Below are positions 8,036-17,790 of a stretch of DNA of 64,000 nt, piece by piece (positions within the stretch are counted from its first letter, which is position 1; each line of letters begins with the position of its first letter). Below the pieces are notes generated by a model that saw only the letters and a list, made by a program, of their open reading frames with translations, was not told the origin of the DNA and made no database searches. Source of the DNA: Dictyobacter vulcani (GTDB lineage: Bacteria > Chloroflexota > Ktedonobacteria > Ktedonobacterales > Ktedonobacteraceae); NCBI RefSeq assembly GCF_008974265.1, contig NZ_BKZW01000001.1:1922001-1986000 (forward strand). The letters run 5' to 3'. The translations under genes and the position numbers were made by a program.

Positions 8036-10653
8036 AGCGTACTCACAGGATCAATGTCGATCTGCCAGTCGGGTGCCTCTAAGACCCGCAGTAAGCGATG
8101 AAGATCAGGACCACGTACAATCATCTGCCAGTGATACTTACCACGTACACGTTCCATTAAGGCTGGTGCAGGACCTACGACATCGGTATCGGACAGTCCC
8201 AAACGCTGAATCCATTGCTGTAAACGCTCATATAATAAAAGAGCTTCGTTCTGACTGCGCTGCCGATTCTCATGACTATAAGTAAATTTCACGAAGCGGC
8301 GAAAAGGTGGATACTGGTAGCGATAACGTGAAGCAATTTCGACGCCATAGAATTCATGGTAATCATGGTGTGAAGCGGTTTCAACGCAAAAATGCTGCGG
8401 ATTAAAGGTCTGGATAATCACCTGTCCGGCTTCAGCCCCACGGCCTGCACGACCCGCCACCTGTGTCAACAAAGTAAAGGCGCGCTCAGTCGTAGAATAG
8501 TCAGGCAAGCCAAGCGCAATATCCGCCGAGACCACCCCCACCAGCGTCACACCCGGCAAGTCCAGTCCTTTGGCGATCATCTGTGTTCCAATCAGGATAT
8601 CAGCCTGCCGACTGGCAAAACGATCCAACAACTGTTCATGAGCCCGCCGATTGCGTGCCGTATCTCGATCCCAGCGTAAGACACGCGCCTCTGGAAAAAG
8701 CTTTTCAATCGTCTCCTGAATCTTCTCGGTTCCTAAGCCAAAATAGCGAATACCTGAACTCTTACATTGCGGACAAAATTGCAGGACCTTGCTTTGCAAA
8801 CCACAATAGTGGCACAACAAAATATGCTCGGTTGAGTGATAGGTCATTGGAATATCACACTGCTCACACATCACGGTATGGCCACAATCCCGGCAGAGCA
8901 CACAGCTCGCAGCCCCACGACGGTTAAGAAAGAGGATTGCCTGCTGCTTTCTCTCCAGTACATTGGTCAGTTCTTCTTTGAGTCGGCGGCTGATGATGCT
9001 GGTATTGCCGGCGTGCAGTTCGCTGCGTAGATCCACGACTTCAACCGGGGGTAGTGAGGAATTAATACGGCCGGGCAATTCCACCAGCCGATAATGTTCC
9101 TGCTCGGCAAAATAAAACGATTCGACCGCCGGTGTGGCACTTCCCATCACAACTGGTATATTCAAGATATTGCCCAGCATTAACGCCACCTCACGGGCAT
9201 GATACGTTGGTCGGCGCTCAGACTGTTTATACGCGGGCTCATGCTCCTCATCGATAATAATCAGACCCAGTTCGGGCAAAGGCGCAAAAAGCGCTGAGCG
9301 CGAGCCAATCACGACATCTACCTGGCCTGAACGAATGCGCCGCCACTCATCGTAGCGCTCACCCATGCTTAATTCACTATGGATAATCGCCACGCGATCC
9401 GGAAAACGGCCCGCGACGCGCAGCACTGCTTGCGTAGTCAGGGCAATCTCAGGCACCAGGATAATGCCCTGTTTACCCTGGGCAATGATGGTCGCCAGCG
9501 CTTGCAAATAGACCTCGGTCTTGCCGCTACCAGTGACTCCATGCAGGAGGATCGGGCGAAGATCATACTCACTGCCAACAATACAATCTACTGCATGCTG
9601 TTGATCAGGCGTCAATGGCAGTGGCGTTGATGCCTGCATGGCACGCCCCAGTAACGGATCACGGCGTATCTCGGCATCCTCAATCTCCAGGATATGTTCC
9701 CGCAAGAGTTGCTGTAATTGCGCCTGCGTCATACCACTGGCTTTGCACAACGCATTCGGCGACCAGTGCGCCTGAGAGTCGGTATTATGAATCAGGAGGT
9801 CGACAGCAGCCAGTTGGTGCTGGGCTCGCAGGCTCTCTTTATCGGTTTTACTCAACGTCAGGGTCGCGGTAGCGCTAACCGCTTCAGGAATAGCCCAGGG
9901 ATTCTCGACAGCTTTCTGGCTCTTTTTACCGCCGCGTCGGGGCTGCATCACATGATCAGGAATCACCGCGACCGGCACCGGGAGGGCGTTATGCTGAGCT
10001 ACCTGCTCGGTACGCTGACGCCACTCTTCCAGGACCTCACCCTGAGCAACCAGACGCACGACACGTTTCACTCTGGCTCTGGCGCGTGGAGCATCAAGCT
10101 GTGCATCCTGTGAAAAAATCTCAAGTTCACGGGCCTCTTTAAGCACCGCTTTAGCACGTTTAGGACCAAGCAACTCTTTCAGCCGCTCAACGTCAATCGT
10201 GCCCTCCGCCAGTAAGAGTCCCATTAAGGCACGCAGTTGGAGAGAGCCACCTTGCATAGCAGCTTCCAGCGCTTCTTCATCGTTAGACGCCAGACGCAAA
10301 ACCGCCCGGGAGCGTTGCATCAGGCCTGGTGGTAGCATCATCTGTGCCACATAAGCCAGGGGAGTCACATAGTAGTCAGCGATCCATTGCGCCAGCGCCA
10401 TCTGGTAACCCTGTAAAGCTGGATCAGAATCTAAGATCGTATGAATTGGGCGCAACTCCTGCCCGGCTTCCAGCTCGACCCATTCATCCTGGCTGGTCGT
10501 CCACACAATCCCTTCAACCAGCCGTTCTCCATAGGGAACCGCTACCAGTTGTCCCACGCGCAGCTCGGCTACCAGCTCATCAGGCACAACATAGGTGAGC
10601 ATAGAACGCTCACCTAACCAGCTGGCAGCCGATGTTAAAACATCAGCAAGCAT
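8032..10653 (-). CDS. priA: primosomal protein N' (replication restart helicase PriA)
   Basis: An 873-residue superfamily 2 helicase that reloads the replisome at repaired forks. The N-terminal 3'-OH binding domain is followed by a lineage-typical linker, then Walker A GVTGSGKTEVYLQA (about residues 372-385), DEEH box IIIDEEHEPAYK, motif III GSATPAVES and the zinc-binding loop with CVLCRDCGHTVMCEQC and LLCHYCG / FCPQCKS. Motifs V and VI appear as GTQMIAKGLD and TQVAGRAGRG. It is downstream of mutL by 5 bp and therefore in the same operon. Confidence 0.96.
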   Translation of the reverse strand: MLADVLTSAASWLGERSMLTYVVPDELVAELRVGQLVAVPYGERLVEGIVWTTSQDEWVELEAGQELRPIHTILDSDPALQGYQMALAQWIADYYVTPLAYVAQMMLPPGLMQRSRAVLRLASNDEEALEAAMQGGSLQLRALMGLLLAEGTIDVERLKELLGPKRAKAVLKEARELEIFSQDAQLDAPRARARVKRVVRLVAQGEVLEEWRQRTEQVAQHNALPVPVAVIPDHVMQPRRGGKKSQKAVENPWAIPEAVSATATLTLSKTDKESLRAQHQLAAVDLLIHNTDSQAHWSPNALCKASGMTQAQLQQLLREHILEIEDAEIRRDPLLGRAMQASTPLPLTPDQQHAVDCIVGSEYDLRPILLHGVTGSGKTEVYLQALATIIAQGKQGIILVPEIALTTQAVLRVAGRFPDRVAIIHSELSMGERYDEWRRIRSGQVDVVIGSRSALFAPLPELGLIIIDEEHEPAYKQSERRPTYHAREVALMLGNILNIPVVMGSATPAVESFYFAEQEHYRLVELPGRINSSLPPVEVVDLRSELHAGNTSIISRRLKEELTNVLERKQQAILFLNRRGAASCVLCRDCGHTVMCEQCDIPMTYHSTEHILLCHYCGLQSKVLQFCPQCKSSGIRYFGLGTEKIQETIEKLFPEARVLRWDRDTARNRRAHEQLLDRFASRQADILIGTQMIAKGLDLPGVTLVGVVSADIALGLPDYSTTERAFTLLTQVAGRAGRGAEAGQVIIQTFNPQHFCVETASHHDYHEFYGVEIASRYRYQYPPFRRFVKFTYSHENRQRSQNEALLLYERLQQWIQRLGLSDTDVVGPAPALMERVRGKYHWQMIVRGPDLHRLLRVLEAPDWQIDIDPVSTL

Positions 10654-10658
10654 ATGTC

Positions 10659-12857
10659 TTAACGCCTCTCAAACGCACGGGCCAGCGCGTTCATCCCAAA
10701 ATGCACCATAGTCGGCCGGCCATGGCAGCAGCTAAAAGGCGCTTTCGTCTGTTCCAGTTGCTCCAACATTTCGCGCATCTCGCTGACAGTCAAAAAGTAA
10801 TTGGCCTTGATTGCAGCCTTACAGGCCACATTAGCCAGCGCACGCTCTTCCCAGGTTTCAGTATCACCCAGGCTTTCGGCCGAGGTCACTTCGATCAACA
10901 ATTCGTGTAGCGAGCGAGCATTCATTTGTTTGACCAGCACACCAGGTACCGCACGCACTTCTAAAGTGCCATCACCATTATCAGCCGCCAGCTTAAAACC
11001 AATCTGTTCCAGCTGTGCCAGATGTTCCTCAATGGCCTCCAACTCATTGGGAGCCAGCTCAAGCTGCAGAGGAGTCAACAAAAGCTGTGAGATCGGTGTA
11101 CGCGTCTTCAGCGAGGCCACCATACGCTCCAGGAGAATGCGCTCATGGGCAGCATGTTGATCAATCAGATACATACCACCTTCACCCTCGGTGACGATAT
11201 AGCTCTGGGATACCTGGCCCACTACGCGCAACTTTGGAAAATGACGGGCCAGCTTAGGATCCACCACATCAATCCCTGGCTCAACCGCAGCTTCCGTTGA
11301 AGGGAGCATCGCAACCTGTTGTGGCTGGGGTACGGCAACCGGAGGAGGGGCTGCCTGCTCAGAAGCCTGAGCGGCCTCTTTACGAGCCGTATTGCGTTGA
11401 GACCATAGTTGCTCAATCGGAGACATAGCCTCATGGGGAGCATCAACTTCCGTCGGCTCGGACTCAGTAGCAATCTCAGCTACTGGTTGTTCCTCAGCAG
11501 GAACAGACGGGCGTGATGGCTGGTTTTTAAGTACACCTGAACTTGATCGCTTTGACGGCTCTGGCGCCTGCACATGGCTCTGCCAGAGGCGTCCCAATAG
11601 CGGTGGTCGCGTACCATTTTCTTCTTCGGTCACAGTTAACCAGGGATTATCTGCAGGAATAGAACGTCCGGCGGTCGCAGGCATGCCAGGTGCGGGCTGC
11701 TGACCTCCACCAGAGGTATAGACCTCACCAGTCTCTTCATCTATATCAAGGTTGCCTAACGACTCTACCGCTTCCTGCTCTTGTTTCAGCGTACGAGCAG
11801 CGAACGAACGTACCGGAGCACTGGCCTCCTGTTTGGGATCCCACTGTGGCATCTCAGGCTCTTCCAGTAGGGCATTACGGACCCCGCGCAGGATATTCGC
11901 GTAGACGCGCCGCTCTTTCAAAAAGCGGATCTCAGTCTTGGCGGGATGTACATTCACATCCAACACAGAAGGATCAATCTGGATATTAATCACCGCAATG
12001 GGATGGCGGCCAGTCAACAGTAAGGAATGATATGCCCCCTCTACTGCCGAGGTCAACATGCGACTTAACACCCAGCGCCGATTCACAAAGAAAGAGATAT
12101 GCTGACGGTTACTTTTATAGGCGGTTGGTCGACTGGTATAACCTGTCACGATGGGATGGGTGGGATCATCTGGCTTCTCTTCTCCTTGTACCGCGACCAT
12201 CTGTTCCGCGATCTGTAAACCATATACTTCTACCAGCACGCTTTTGAGTTGGCCATCACCAGGCGTGGAGAAAATCTGCCGCCCCTCGCTAAAAACGTTG
12301 AAACGGATCTCAGGATACGCCAGGGCATATTGCTCTAAGAGGTGATGGCAGTGGCTTACCTCAGTATTGCGGCTCTTGATAAATTTGAGGCGAGCCGGCA
12401 CGGCGCTAAATAAATTACGCACCGTAATCATCGTGCCCTCGGGAGATGCCGCGGCAGTCACATCTGAAATGATGCCATTTTGCGCATTGATCTGGGAGCC
12501 CTGATCAGAGCCGCGTGGACGACTCACCAGCGCCACCTCGGCTACGGCAGAGATACTGGCCAGCGCTTCACCACGGAAACCCAGCGAAAGGATATGCTCC
12601 AGGTCATCTATATTCGCTACTTTACTGGTGGCGTGGCGGGTTAGAGCAAGAGGAAGCTCTTCAGCGGAGATACCACAGCCGTTATCAGTAATGCGAATCA
12701 GCTGTAAGCCACCATGGGTCAAATCAACGCGAATCTGGGTCGCGCCAGCATCAATGCTATTTTCAATTAATTCTTTTACAACGGAGGCCGGCCGCTCTAC
12801 CACTTCTCCCGCAGCAATTTTGGCAGCTACATCGGGTGCGAGTTGTCGTATGGGCAT
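10659..12857 (-). CDS. mutL: DNA mismatch repair protein MutL
   Basis: A 732-residue MutL with N-terminal GHKL ATPase motifs: VVKELIENSIDAGA near residues 28-41, DNGCGI, TSKVANIDDL and GFRGEALASI, then VNRRWV. A disordered, Glu/Pro-rich linker of about 200 residues follows. The C-terminal dimerisation domain holds the endonuclease motif DQHAAHERILLE, plus ACKAAIKAN and CCHGRPTMVHF, so this is an endonuclease-type MutL as expected in bacteria lacking MutH. First gene of the mutL-priA operon, with an extended -10 promoter about 75 bp upstream. Confidence 0.96.
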   Translation of the reverse strand: MPIRQLAPDVAAKIAAGEVVERPASVVKELIENSIDAGATQIRVDLTHGGLQLIRITDNGCGISAEELPLALTRHATSKVANIDDLEHILSLGFRGEALASISAVAEVALVSRPRGSDQGSQINAQNGIISDVTAAASPEGTMITVRNLFSAVPARLKFIKSRNTEVSHCHHLLEQYALAYPEIRFNVFSEGRQIFSTPGDGQLKSVLVEVYGLQIAEQMVAVQGEEKPDDPTHPIVTGYTSRPTAYKSNRQHISFFVNRRWVLSRMLTSAVEGAYHSLLLTGRHPIAVINIQIDPSVLDVNVHPAKTEIRFLKERRVYANILRGVRNALLEEPEMPQWDPKQEASAPVRSFAARTLKQEQEAVESLGNLDIDEETGEVYTSGGGQQPAPGMPATAGRSIPADNPWLTVTEEENGTRPPLLGRLWQSHVQAPEPSKRSSSGVLKNQPSRPSVPAEEQPVAEIATESEPTEVDAPHEAMSPIEQLWSQRNTARKEAAQASEQAAPPPVAVPQPQQVAMLPSTEAAVEPGIDVVDPKLARHFPKLRVVGQVSQSYIVTEGEGGMYLIDQHAAHERILLERMVASLKTRTPISQLLLTPLQLELAPNELEAIEEHLAQLEQIGFKLAADNGDGTLEVRAVPGVLVKQMNARSLHELLIEVTSAESLGDTETWEERALANVACKAAIKANYFLTVSEMREMLEQLEQTKAPFSCCHGRPTMVHFGMNALARAFERR

Positions 12858-12929
12858 ATCTATCTACTCCACAAATCAGGCGGATGGTGTTTTCCTACAA
12901 ATTTGGATAAGAACGAGTGTTCACATGGC

Positions 12930-12938
12930 ATTATAGCA
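12930..12938 (-). promoter_or_regulatory. extended -10 promoter of mutL-priA
   Basis: TGCTATAAT read on the minus strand, about 72 bp before the mutL ATG. No good -35 hexamer is present, which is usual for TGn promoters. Confidence 0.6.
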
Positions 12939-13109
12939 CAGTCGCCATGCCGCAGAACCATTACTTCATACCAAACGGGACTTTTGCATTCCTCCCGAAA
13001 TCCTCACAACATAAACCTGCTACAGCCGATTGGATAGCGTTCAAACTCTGGACAATCCTTGCCTGCCCTGTTACCATAACGCAAAATGCAGTAGATTGGA
13101 AGGAGAGTT

Positions 13110-14480
13110 ATGAGCCAGATAGAAACCTATATCACTGAGCATCAAAGCCAGTTTGTGGAAGATCTTAAAGCCTGGTTGCGTATCCCCAGCATCAGTACAT
13201 CGCCCGAACACACAGGTGATGTGTTGCGCGCTGCCGAGTATGCAGTTGAACAATTAAAGCGCCTCGGCATTAGCCATGCAGAACTGATTAAAACCCAGGG
13301 ACATCCTCTCGTCTATGGAGAGTGGCTGGAGGCCGGTGATAAGCCGACATTGTTGATCTATGGTCATTATGACGTTCAGCCAGTTGATCCGATCGAATTA
13401 TGGGAGAATGCTCCGTTCGAGCCAACGATTCGCAATGGCAATATCTATAGTCGTGGGGCCGCTGACGACAAAGGACAGGTCATGCTGGTCCTGAAAGCAC
13501 TGGAAACCTTATTCCAGGTCAATGGCACCCTTCCAATCAACGTCAAAATCCTGATTGAAGGCGAAGAAGAAGCCGGTGGCGAGTCAATCGAGAAATATAT
13601 CAAGACATATCCAGAGCGTCTGGGCTGTGATGCCGCGTTTATCTGCGATACCCATATGCCTTCACCAGAAACACCAGCCCTGATCACGGGCCTGCGGGGC
13701 ATTATCTATACCGAGGTAACCGTGCATGGTGCCAAACAGGATCTGCACTCCGGCACCTATGGAGGCGTGGCCCCCAATCCATTGCATGCCCTCTCAATCA
13801 TCATCAGTCGCCTGAAAGATGCTGATGGACATATCCATATTCCCGGTCTCTATGATAAGCTGCGCAAACCCGACCATGAGGAAAAAGAGTTCTGGCACCG
13901 CGATCCACTGCACATGAATGAAGCTTATCTGAAAGAGATGGGCGTCAGTCAGCTCTCTGGTGAGTTGGAATATCCACCTTTGGAGCGCGCCAGTGCACGT
14001 CCCACGCTTGAGGTGCATGGTATTGTCGGTGGCTTTACTGGTGAGGGAGCAAAGACCGTCATTCCAGCGGTAGCCAAAGCCAAAATTAGCTTGCGCTTAC
14101 CACCGGATCTAAAATCCAAAGAAGTCTTTACACTATTCGAGCAAGCTGTCAAAGAGGCGACACCGGCGGGTGTGCGTGTTGAAGTCGCTAACCTCCACGG
14201 TGGAGAAGGTGTGCTGGTGTCACCGGAATCCCAGGTAATGCGCGCAGCCTCTGAAGCGCTCAGCGAAGTTTACGGTACAGCACCAGTCCACCTGCGTGAA
14301 GGTGGTTCGGTTCCAATTGCCGCCCTCTTCGATGAGGTGCTCAACGTACCGGTTCTGCTCATGGGCTTTGGTCTGCCAGATGATAATCTGCATGCACCCA
14401 ATGAGAAATACTCGCTACAACAATTCTTCAATGGCATTCGTACCGTTACCAGCCTGTTACAGAAAATGGCCTCAAATTAG
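13110..14480 (+). CDS. M20 family dipeptidase/metallopeptidase
   Basis: A 456-residue M20 metallopeptidase of the CNDP/dipeptidase subgroup. Di-zinc ligand motifs are visible: YGHYDVQPVDP (first His and its catalytic Asp, about residues 88-98), RGAADDKGQ (bridging Asp), EGEEEAGGE (catalytic Glu followed by metal Glu), FICDTHMPS and, near the C-terminus, DDNLHAPNEKY. The dimerisation lid domain lies between about residues 190 and 380. AAGGAGAG precedes the ATG. It probably hydrolyses dipeptides in the cytoplasm; exact specificity is unknown. A compact hairpin overlaps its stop codon. Confidence 0.9.
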   Translation: MSQIETYITEHQSQFVEDLKAWLRIPSISTSPEHTGDVLRAAEYAVEQLKRLGISHAELIKTQGHPLVYGEWLEAGDKPTLLIYGHYDVQPVDPIELWENAPFEPTIRNGNIYSRGAADDKGQVMLVLKALETLFQVNGTLPINVKILIEGEEEAGGESIEKYIKTYPERLGCDAAFICDTHMPSPETPALITGLRGIIYTEVTVHGAKQDLHSGTYGGVAPNPLHALSIIISRLKDADGHIHIPGLYDKLRKPDHEEKEFWHRDPLHMNEAYLKEMGVSQLSGELEYPPLERASARPTLEVHGIVGGFTGEGAKTVIPAVAKAKISLRLPPDLKSKEVFTLFEQAVKEATPAGVRVEVANLHGGEGVLVSPESQVMRAASEALSEVYGTAPVHLREGGSVPIAALFDEVLNVPVLLMGFGLPDDNLHAPNEKYSLQQFFNGIRTVTSLLQKMASN

Positions 14481-14508
14481 TAGCAGGGAGATTATCTCCC
14501 TCTACTAA
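14477..14508 (+). terminator. hairpin at the end of the dipeptidase gene
   Basis: Two-part stem (TTAGTAG with CTACTAA outside, GGGAGA with TCTCCC inside, ATT-like 3-nt loop) that includes the dipeptidase stop codon. There is no clear T-tract, so termination strength is uncertain. Confidence 0.5.
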
Positions 14509-14719
14509 CCCACCAGCTAACGGGCCGCCTGAAGTAAAGCCTGATACGATGAATTTTCTTGTTTGAGACCAGGTTATTATCAAATAACGGCACATTATTG
14601 TAAAGTCCCTGTACCAGCGATAGAGTGATATACTACGCATATACGATAAAAGCTAATCTACTATGCCGCCACAGGTACACAAAAGATAAGCAACCTTAGC
14701 TATAAGGAGATTGACCAAC

Positions 14720-15496
14720 ATGGCAGAGTACACCTCTATCCTCATTGAACGCAAAGAGCGCGTGGCCATTATCACGTTGAATCGCCCTCGGGAACTGAAT
14801 GCCCTGAACTTTCAACTGGTCGCTGAACTGGCCTCAGCTCTAGAGGAATTAGATCGCGATGACGCGATTGGCTGTATTGTGCTCACCGGTGCCGGTGAGA
14901 AAGCCTTCGCCGCAGGTGCAGATATCAAGGAAATGGCCGACAAAACGCCGATCGAAATGATGATCGGAGGCTTTGAGTCCTGGGAACGCATCCGCAAGAT
15001 TCACACACCCATGATCGCGGCCATCAACGGCTACGCCCTGGGTGGGGGCTGCGAATTAGCCATGCATTGCGACATTATTATGGCATCCGAGAATGCTCGC
15101 TTTGGTCAGCCAGAGATCCAGTTGGGTGTGATTCCTGGTGCTGGCGGTACACAACGGCTGGCGCGCACCCTGGGCAAGTATCGCACCATGGAAATGGTTC
15201 TGACGGGAGCGACTATCAGCGCGAAAGAGTTGGAGGGGCTAGGCCTGGTGAACCATGTTGTTCCACAGGCAGAACTGCTCACGGAGACACTCAAACTGGC
15301 CAATAAAGTCGCCAGCCAGGCACCTGTGGCAGCGCGATTGGCCAAGGAATCGGTGCTGGCCGCCTTTGATACATCCCTGCAAGAAGGATTAGAGATCGAG
15401 CGCAAAAACTTCTTCCTGCTCTTCTCAACTGAAGATATGCGTGAAGGAATGCAAGCCTTTATCGAGAAACGCAAAGCCAATTTCCAGGGAAAATAA
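14720..15496 (+). CDS. enoyl-CoA hydratase/isomerase (crotonase) family protein
   Basis: A 258-residue crotonase. Oxyanion-hole segments are AAGADIKEM near residue 66 and YALGGGCELAM near residue 109, and the two glutamates of true hydratases are both present (GGGCE and FGQPEIQLG), followed by PGAGGTQRLAR. This supports syn-hydration of 2-enoyl-CoA in fatty acid or amino acid degradation; it could also serve 3-hydroxybutyryl-CoA metabolism. AAGGAG sits ten bases before the ATG at 14720; the in-frame TTG at 14711 is too close to it. Monocistronic. Confidence 0.9.
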   Translation: MAEYTSILIERKERVAIITLNRPRELNALNFQLVAELASALEELDRDDAIGCIVLTGAGEKAFAAGADIKEMADKTPIEMMIGGFESWERIRKIHTPMIAAINGYALGGGCELAMHCDIIMASENARFGQPEIQLGVIPGAGGTQRLARTLGKYRTMEMVLTGATISAKELEGLGLVNHVVPQAELLTETLKLANKVASQAPVAARLAKESVLAAFDTSLQEGLEIERKNFFLLFSTEDMREGMQAFIEKRKANFQGK

Positions 15497-15517
15497 TACG
15501 CGCTATTTTTAGTAGAT

Positions 15518-15548
15518 TGGATCTGGCTCACTTGAATAGTCAGATCCA
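15518..15548. terminator. hairpin between convergent crotonase and Nudix genes
   Basis: TGGATCTG at 15518-15525 pairs with CAGATCCA at 15541-15548, extendable to 11 pairs with one wobble. No strong T-tract follows. Confidence 0.45.
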
Positions 15549-15566
15549 GTCCACTCGGAACAAGAA

Positions 15567-16019
15567 CTAAGCGACCGTTTCGCCATGGATGGCCGAAGTA
15601 TAGGCTTCTTGAAGTTTCGGCACCGTCTGATAATTGCTCAGATCTTTTGGATCAATCCAGCGCATATTTACGGCCTCCCAATCGGTTTGAATATGTTCAG
15701 GAGCCAGCACAGCGAAAAGAAAAGGATGAACATAAAAATGTCGGCCTAGCTCTTCATCGATATGCTCAACCACGGCTCCACGCCTCAACATACGCACTTG
15801 ATCGCGCTGCAAACTGGTCTCCTCCCCAATTTCAACCAATGCTTGCTCATCAGGGGTAACATTCTGTTCCACAAAACCACTAATCCCTGCCCAGTGAGCA
15901 TGATAGCTACCAACGCGCTGACTGCGCTGTACGATAAGTATCTGGCCATTGTCTTGCGACAAAAAGCATGTAACCACATGTGTAGGCCGTAATGGCCCGG
16001 AAAAATGTGTTGAGTTCAT
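15567..16019 (-). CDS. Nudix hydrolase with divergent Nudix box
   Basis: A 150-residue Nudix-fold protein. The box reads GFVEQNVTPDEQALVEIGEE: the glutamates of the metal-binding EUxEE core are kept, but the usual arginine before it and the first box glutamate are both replaced by Val. Upstream strands (VVTCFLSQDNGQILIVQRSQ) and the downstream FYVHPFLFAV are typical. It probably cleaves a nucleoside diphosphate-linked compound, though activity may be altered. AAGGAGG precedes the ATG. It is transcribed divergently from the PIG-V-like gene. Confidence 0.8.
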   Translation of the reverse strand: MNSTHFSGPLRPTHVVTCFLSQDNGQILIVQRSQRVGSYHAHWAGISGFVEQNVTPDEQALVEIGEETSLQRDQVRMLRRGAVVEHIDEELGRHFYVHPFLFAVLAPEHIQTDWEAVNMRWIDPKDLSNYQTVPKLQEAYTSAIHGETVA

Positions 16020-16134
16020 TTATGCCTCCTTCATTCACAAGGTGACAAAAGCATTTATTTCTTGTATACTTTTACAATCTGTCAATCATGATAGATCCTA
16101 AAGGCATGCAATCTACACAGGAGTCAATCCTCGT

Positions 16135-17403
16135 ATGCAAGCACATGAGATAACAACTGAGATAGAAGAGCCCACTGAGGCCAAAAGTCTGCCAGCGCTC
16201 TGGTGGTCCGCACTGCAACCATGGCGTAAGGCCGCTTTCGCAGTACTTCCCACTTTCCTGGCAACGCGCTTTCTTCTGCTCGTTTTAACGTATTTTGGGG
16301 CTATCCTTTTCAACTCCCAGGGAGCATCGTCATTTGCCTTTACCGCTAATAGCATACTCTATAACTGGTATCATTGGGATGCTCCACGTAACCTGACCAT
16401 TGCCACACAGGGCTATACTGATCCCAGCTATACCGCGCTTTTTCCTCTGTACCCGGCTATCGTTCATCTATTCAGTGCCCCCCTGCACATGGATATCCTG
16501 CTGGCTGCGATGATCATCTCAAACGTAGCCTTCTTTGCCGCTCTAATGGTGCTCTACCTTTTGGCCGAAGGAGAATTCGATGCTGGCACAGCCAGACGTG
16601 CAGTACTCTATCTGGCAGTGTTTCCCACGGCCTTGTTTTTTTTCACAGCCTATAATACCTCCCTGTTTCTTTTTTTTACGTTGCTCTGCATCTATCTCTT
16701 GCGGCGAGGTTCCTGGTGGCTGGCAGGCCTCATTGGAGCCCTGGCAGCCCTGACAGATCTACCTGGTAGCGTCCTCTTTATTATTTTCCTGTGTGAATTC
16801 TGGCGCCAGCAGGGTCCAACATTCCGCCAGCAATGGCAGGAAAAAGGCATAGGGGGTCGTATTGCACAGGTATTGCCTCTGGTGGCCGCGCTATTCATCC
16901 CACTCGGGCTTCTGGTCTATAGTCTGGCCCTCAACAAACCCTTTCATGATCCACTCATCTTTCTGCATCCCCAGCCAACCAGCAATAACAGTGTAGCAGG
17001 AGGAGTGATCGCAGCCGTACACATACTGAGCAGCGGCTCCTGGTATACCTATGCGGCAACCCATGCTATCTTTGAACTCCTTATTCTGGCAGGAATGCTG
17101 ATCCTTTTATTCATGGGTTGGAAGGGACGTGAACGGCTCGCAGCAGGACAATGGCCACTACTGGTGTTTGGTGTGCTGGTCATACTCTATGCCATCTTGC
17201 TACCGAATCAACCAGGGTTAACGGCCAGTCCATATGATCCATTACCATCGGTCCAGTATGCTGCATTACTCTTCATTCCAGGCCTACTCGTGTTCGCTCG
17301 CCTGGGCCGCTATCCATGGCTACATCAAACCTATCTACTCTTTGCCACGCCGTTCCTGGCTTTGCTGGTCTTTCAACTGTTTAAAGTCCTCTGGGCCATG
17401 TAA
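16135..17403 (+). CDS. PIG-V-like membrane mannosyltransferase
   Basis: A 422-residue integral membrane protein with about ten helices, resembling the bacterial PIG-V/GT-C group. The signature region WHWDAP... is seen as YNWYHWDAPRNLTIATQGY followed by ALFPLYPAIVHLF near residues 78-122, matching the family's WD...IA..GY...FFPLYP pattern; a YFPTALFFF-like segment (FPTALFFFTAYN) follows. GT-C enzymes use polyprenyl-phosphate sugars on the outer face of the membrane. The acceptor is unknown. AGGAG lies about 11 bases before the ATG. Confidence 0.75.
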   Translation: MQAHEITTEIEEPTEAKSLPALWWSALQPWRKAAFAVLPTFLATRFLLLVLTYFGAILFNSQGASSFAFTANSILYNWYHWDAPRNLTIATQGYTDPSYTALFPLYPAIVHLFSAPLHMDILLAAMIISNVAFFAALMVLYLLAEGEFDAGTARRAVLYLAVFPTALFFFTAYNTSLFLFFTLLCIYLLRRGSWWLAGLIGALAALTDLPGSVLFIIFLCEFWRQQGPTFRQQWQEKGIGGRIAQVLPLVAALFIPLGLLVYSLALNKPFHDPLIFLHPQPTSNNSVAGGVIAAVHILSSGSWYTYAATHAIFELLILAGMLILLFMGWKGRERLAAGQWPLLVFGVLVILYAILLPNQPGLTASPYDPLPSVQYAALLFIPGLLVFARLGRYPWLHQTYLLFATPFLALLVFQLFKVLWAM

Positions 17404-17639
17404 ATGCAGATATCATTCAACGCACTCAACCTGTTACAGCTCAGCAGAAAGTAAAAAAGATGGCAGAGTCAATGGCAAACAATAAACGTTTTATGACAAA
17501 ATAGAGATCAAGGCAGGTTGTCAAAAGCAGGCCGGAGTAAGGCCTGCATGACTCGCCATTTCATAGCTCATCTGCTCGTATGGTATGTTACGGGTAGATA
17601 TGCCCGTCACATATTTTGTATTTCATCCAAGTTTTCTTC
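17404..17639. other. intergenic region before rny
   Basis: No gene is seen here. It contains a small hairpin at 17527-17547 (GCAGGCC with GGCCTGC), which may end the upstream transcript, and a weak hairpin ACGGG/CCCGT near 17590. Confidence 0.5.
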
Positions 17640-17668
17640 TTGACGTATAGTTAGCACTCTTATATAGT
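17640..17668 (+). promoter_or_regulatory. sigma-A type promoter of rny
   Basis: TTGACG (17640-17645) and TATAGT (17663-17668) are separated by exactly 17 bases, giving a near-consensus housekeeping promoter about 120 bp before the rny start. Confidence 0.7.
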
Positions 17669-17790
17669 ATGCTTGGCACATAGTGCATTTTTGCCTATTG
17701 CCCACAGTAAAAAAAACACACAAATTACACTAAATAGTCATTTTCGAGCCTTTATAGGCCTGATTGTCTTTACAACTGGAGGAGGCCGAC

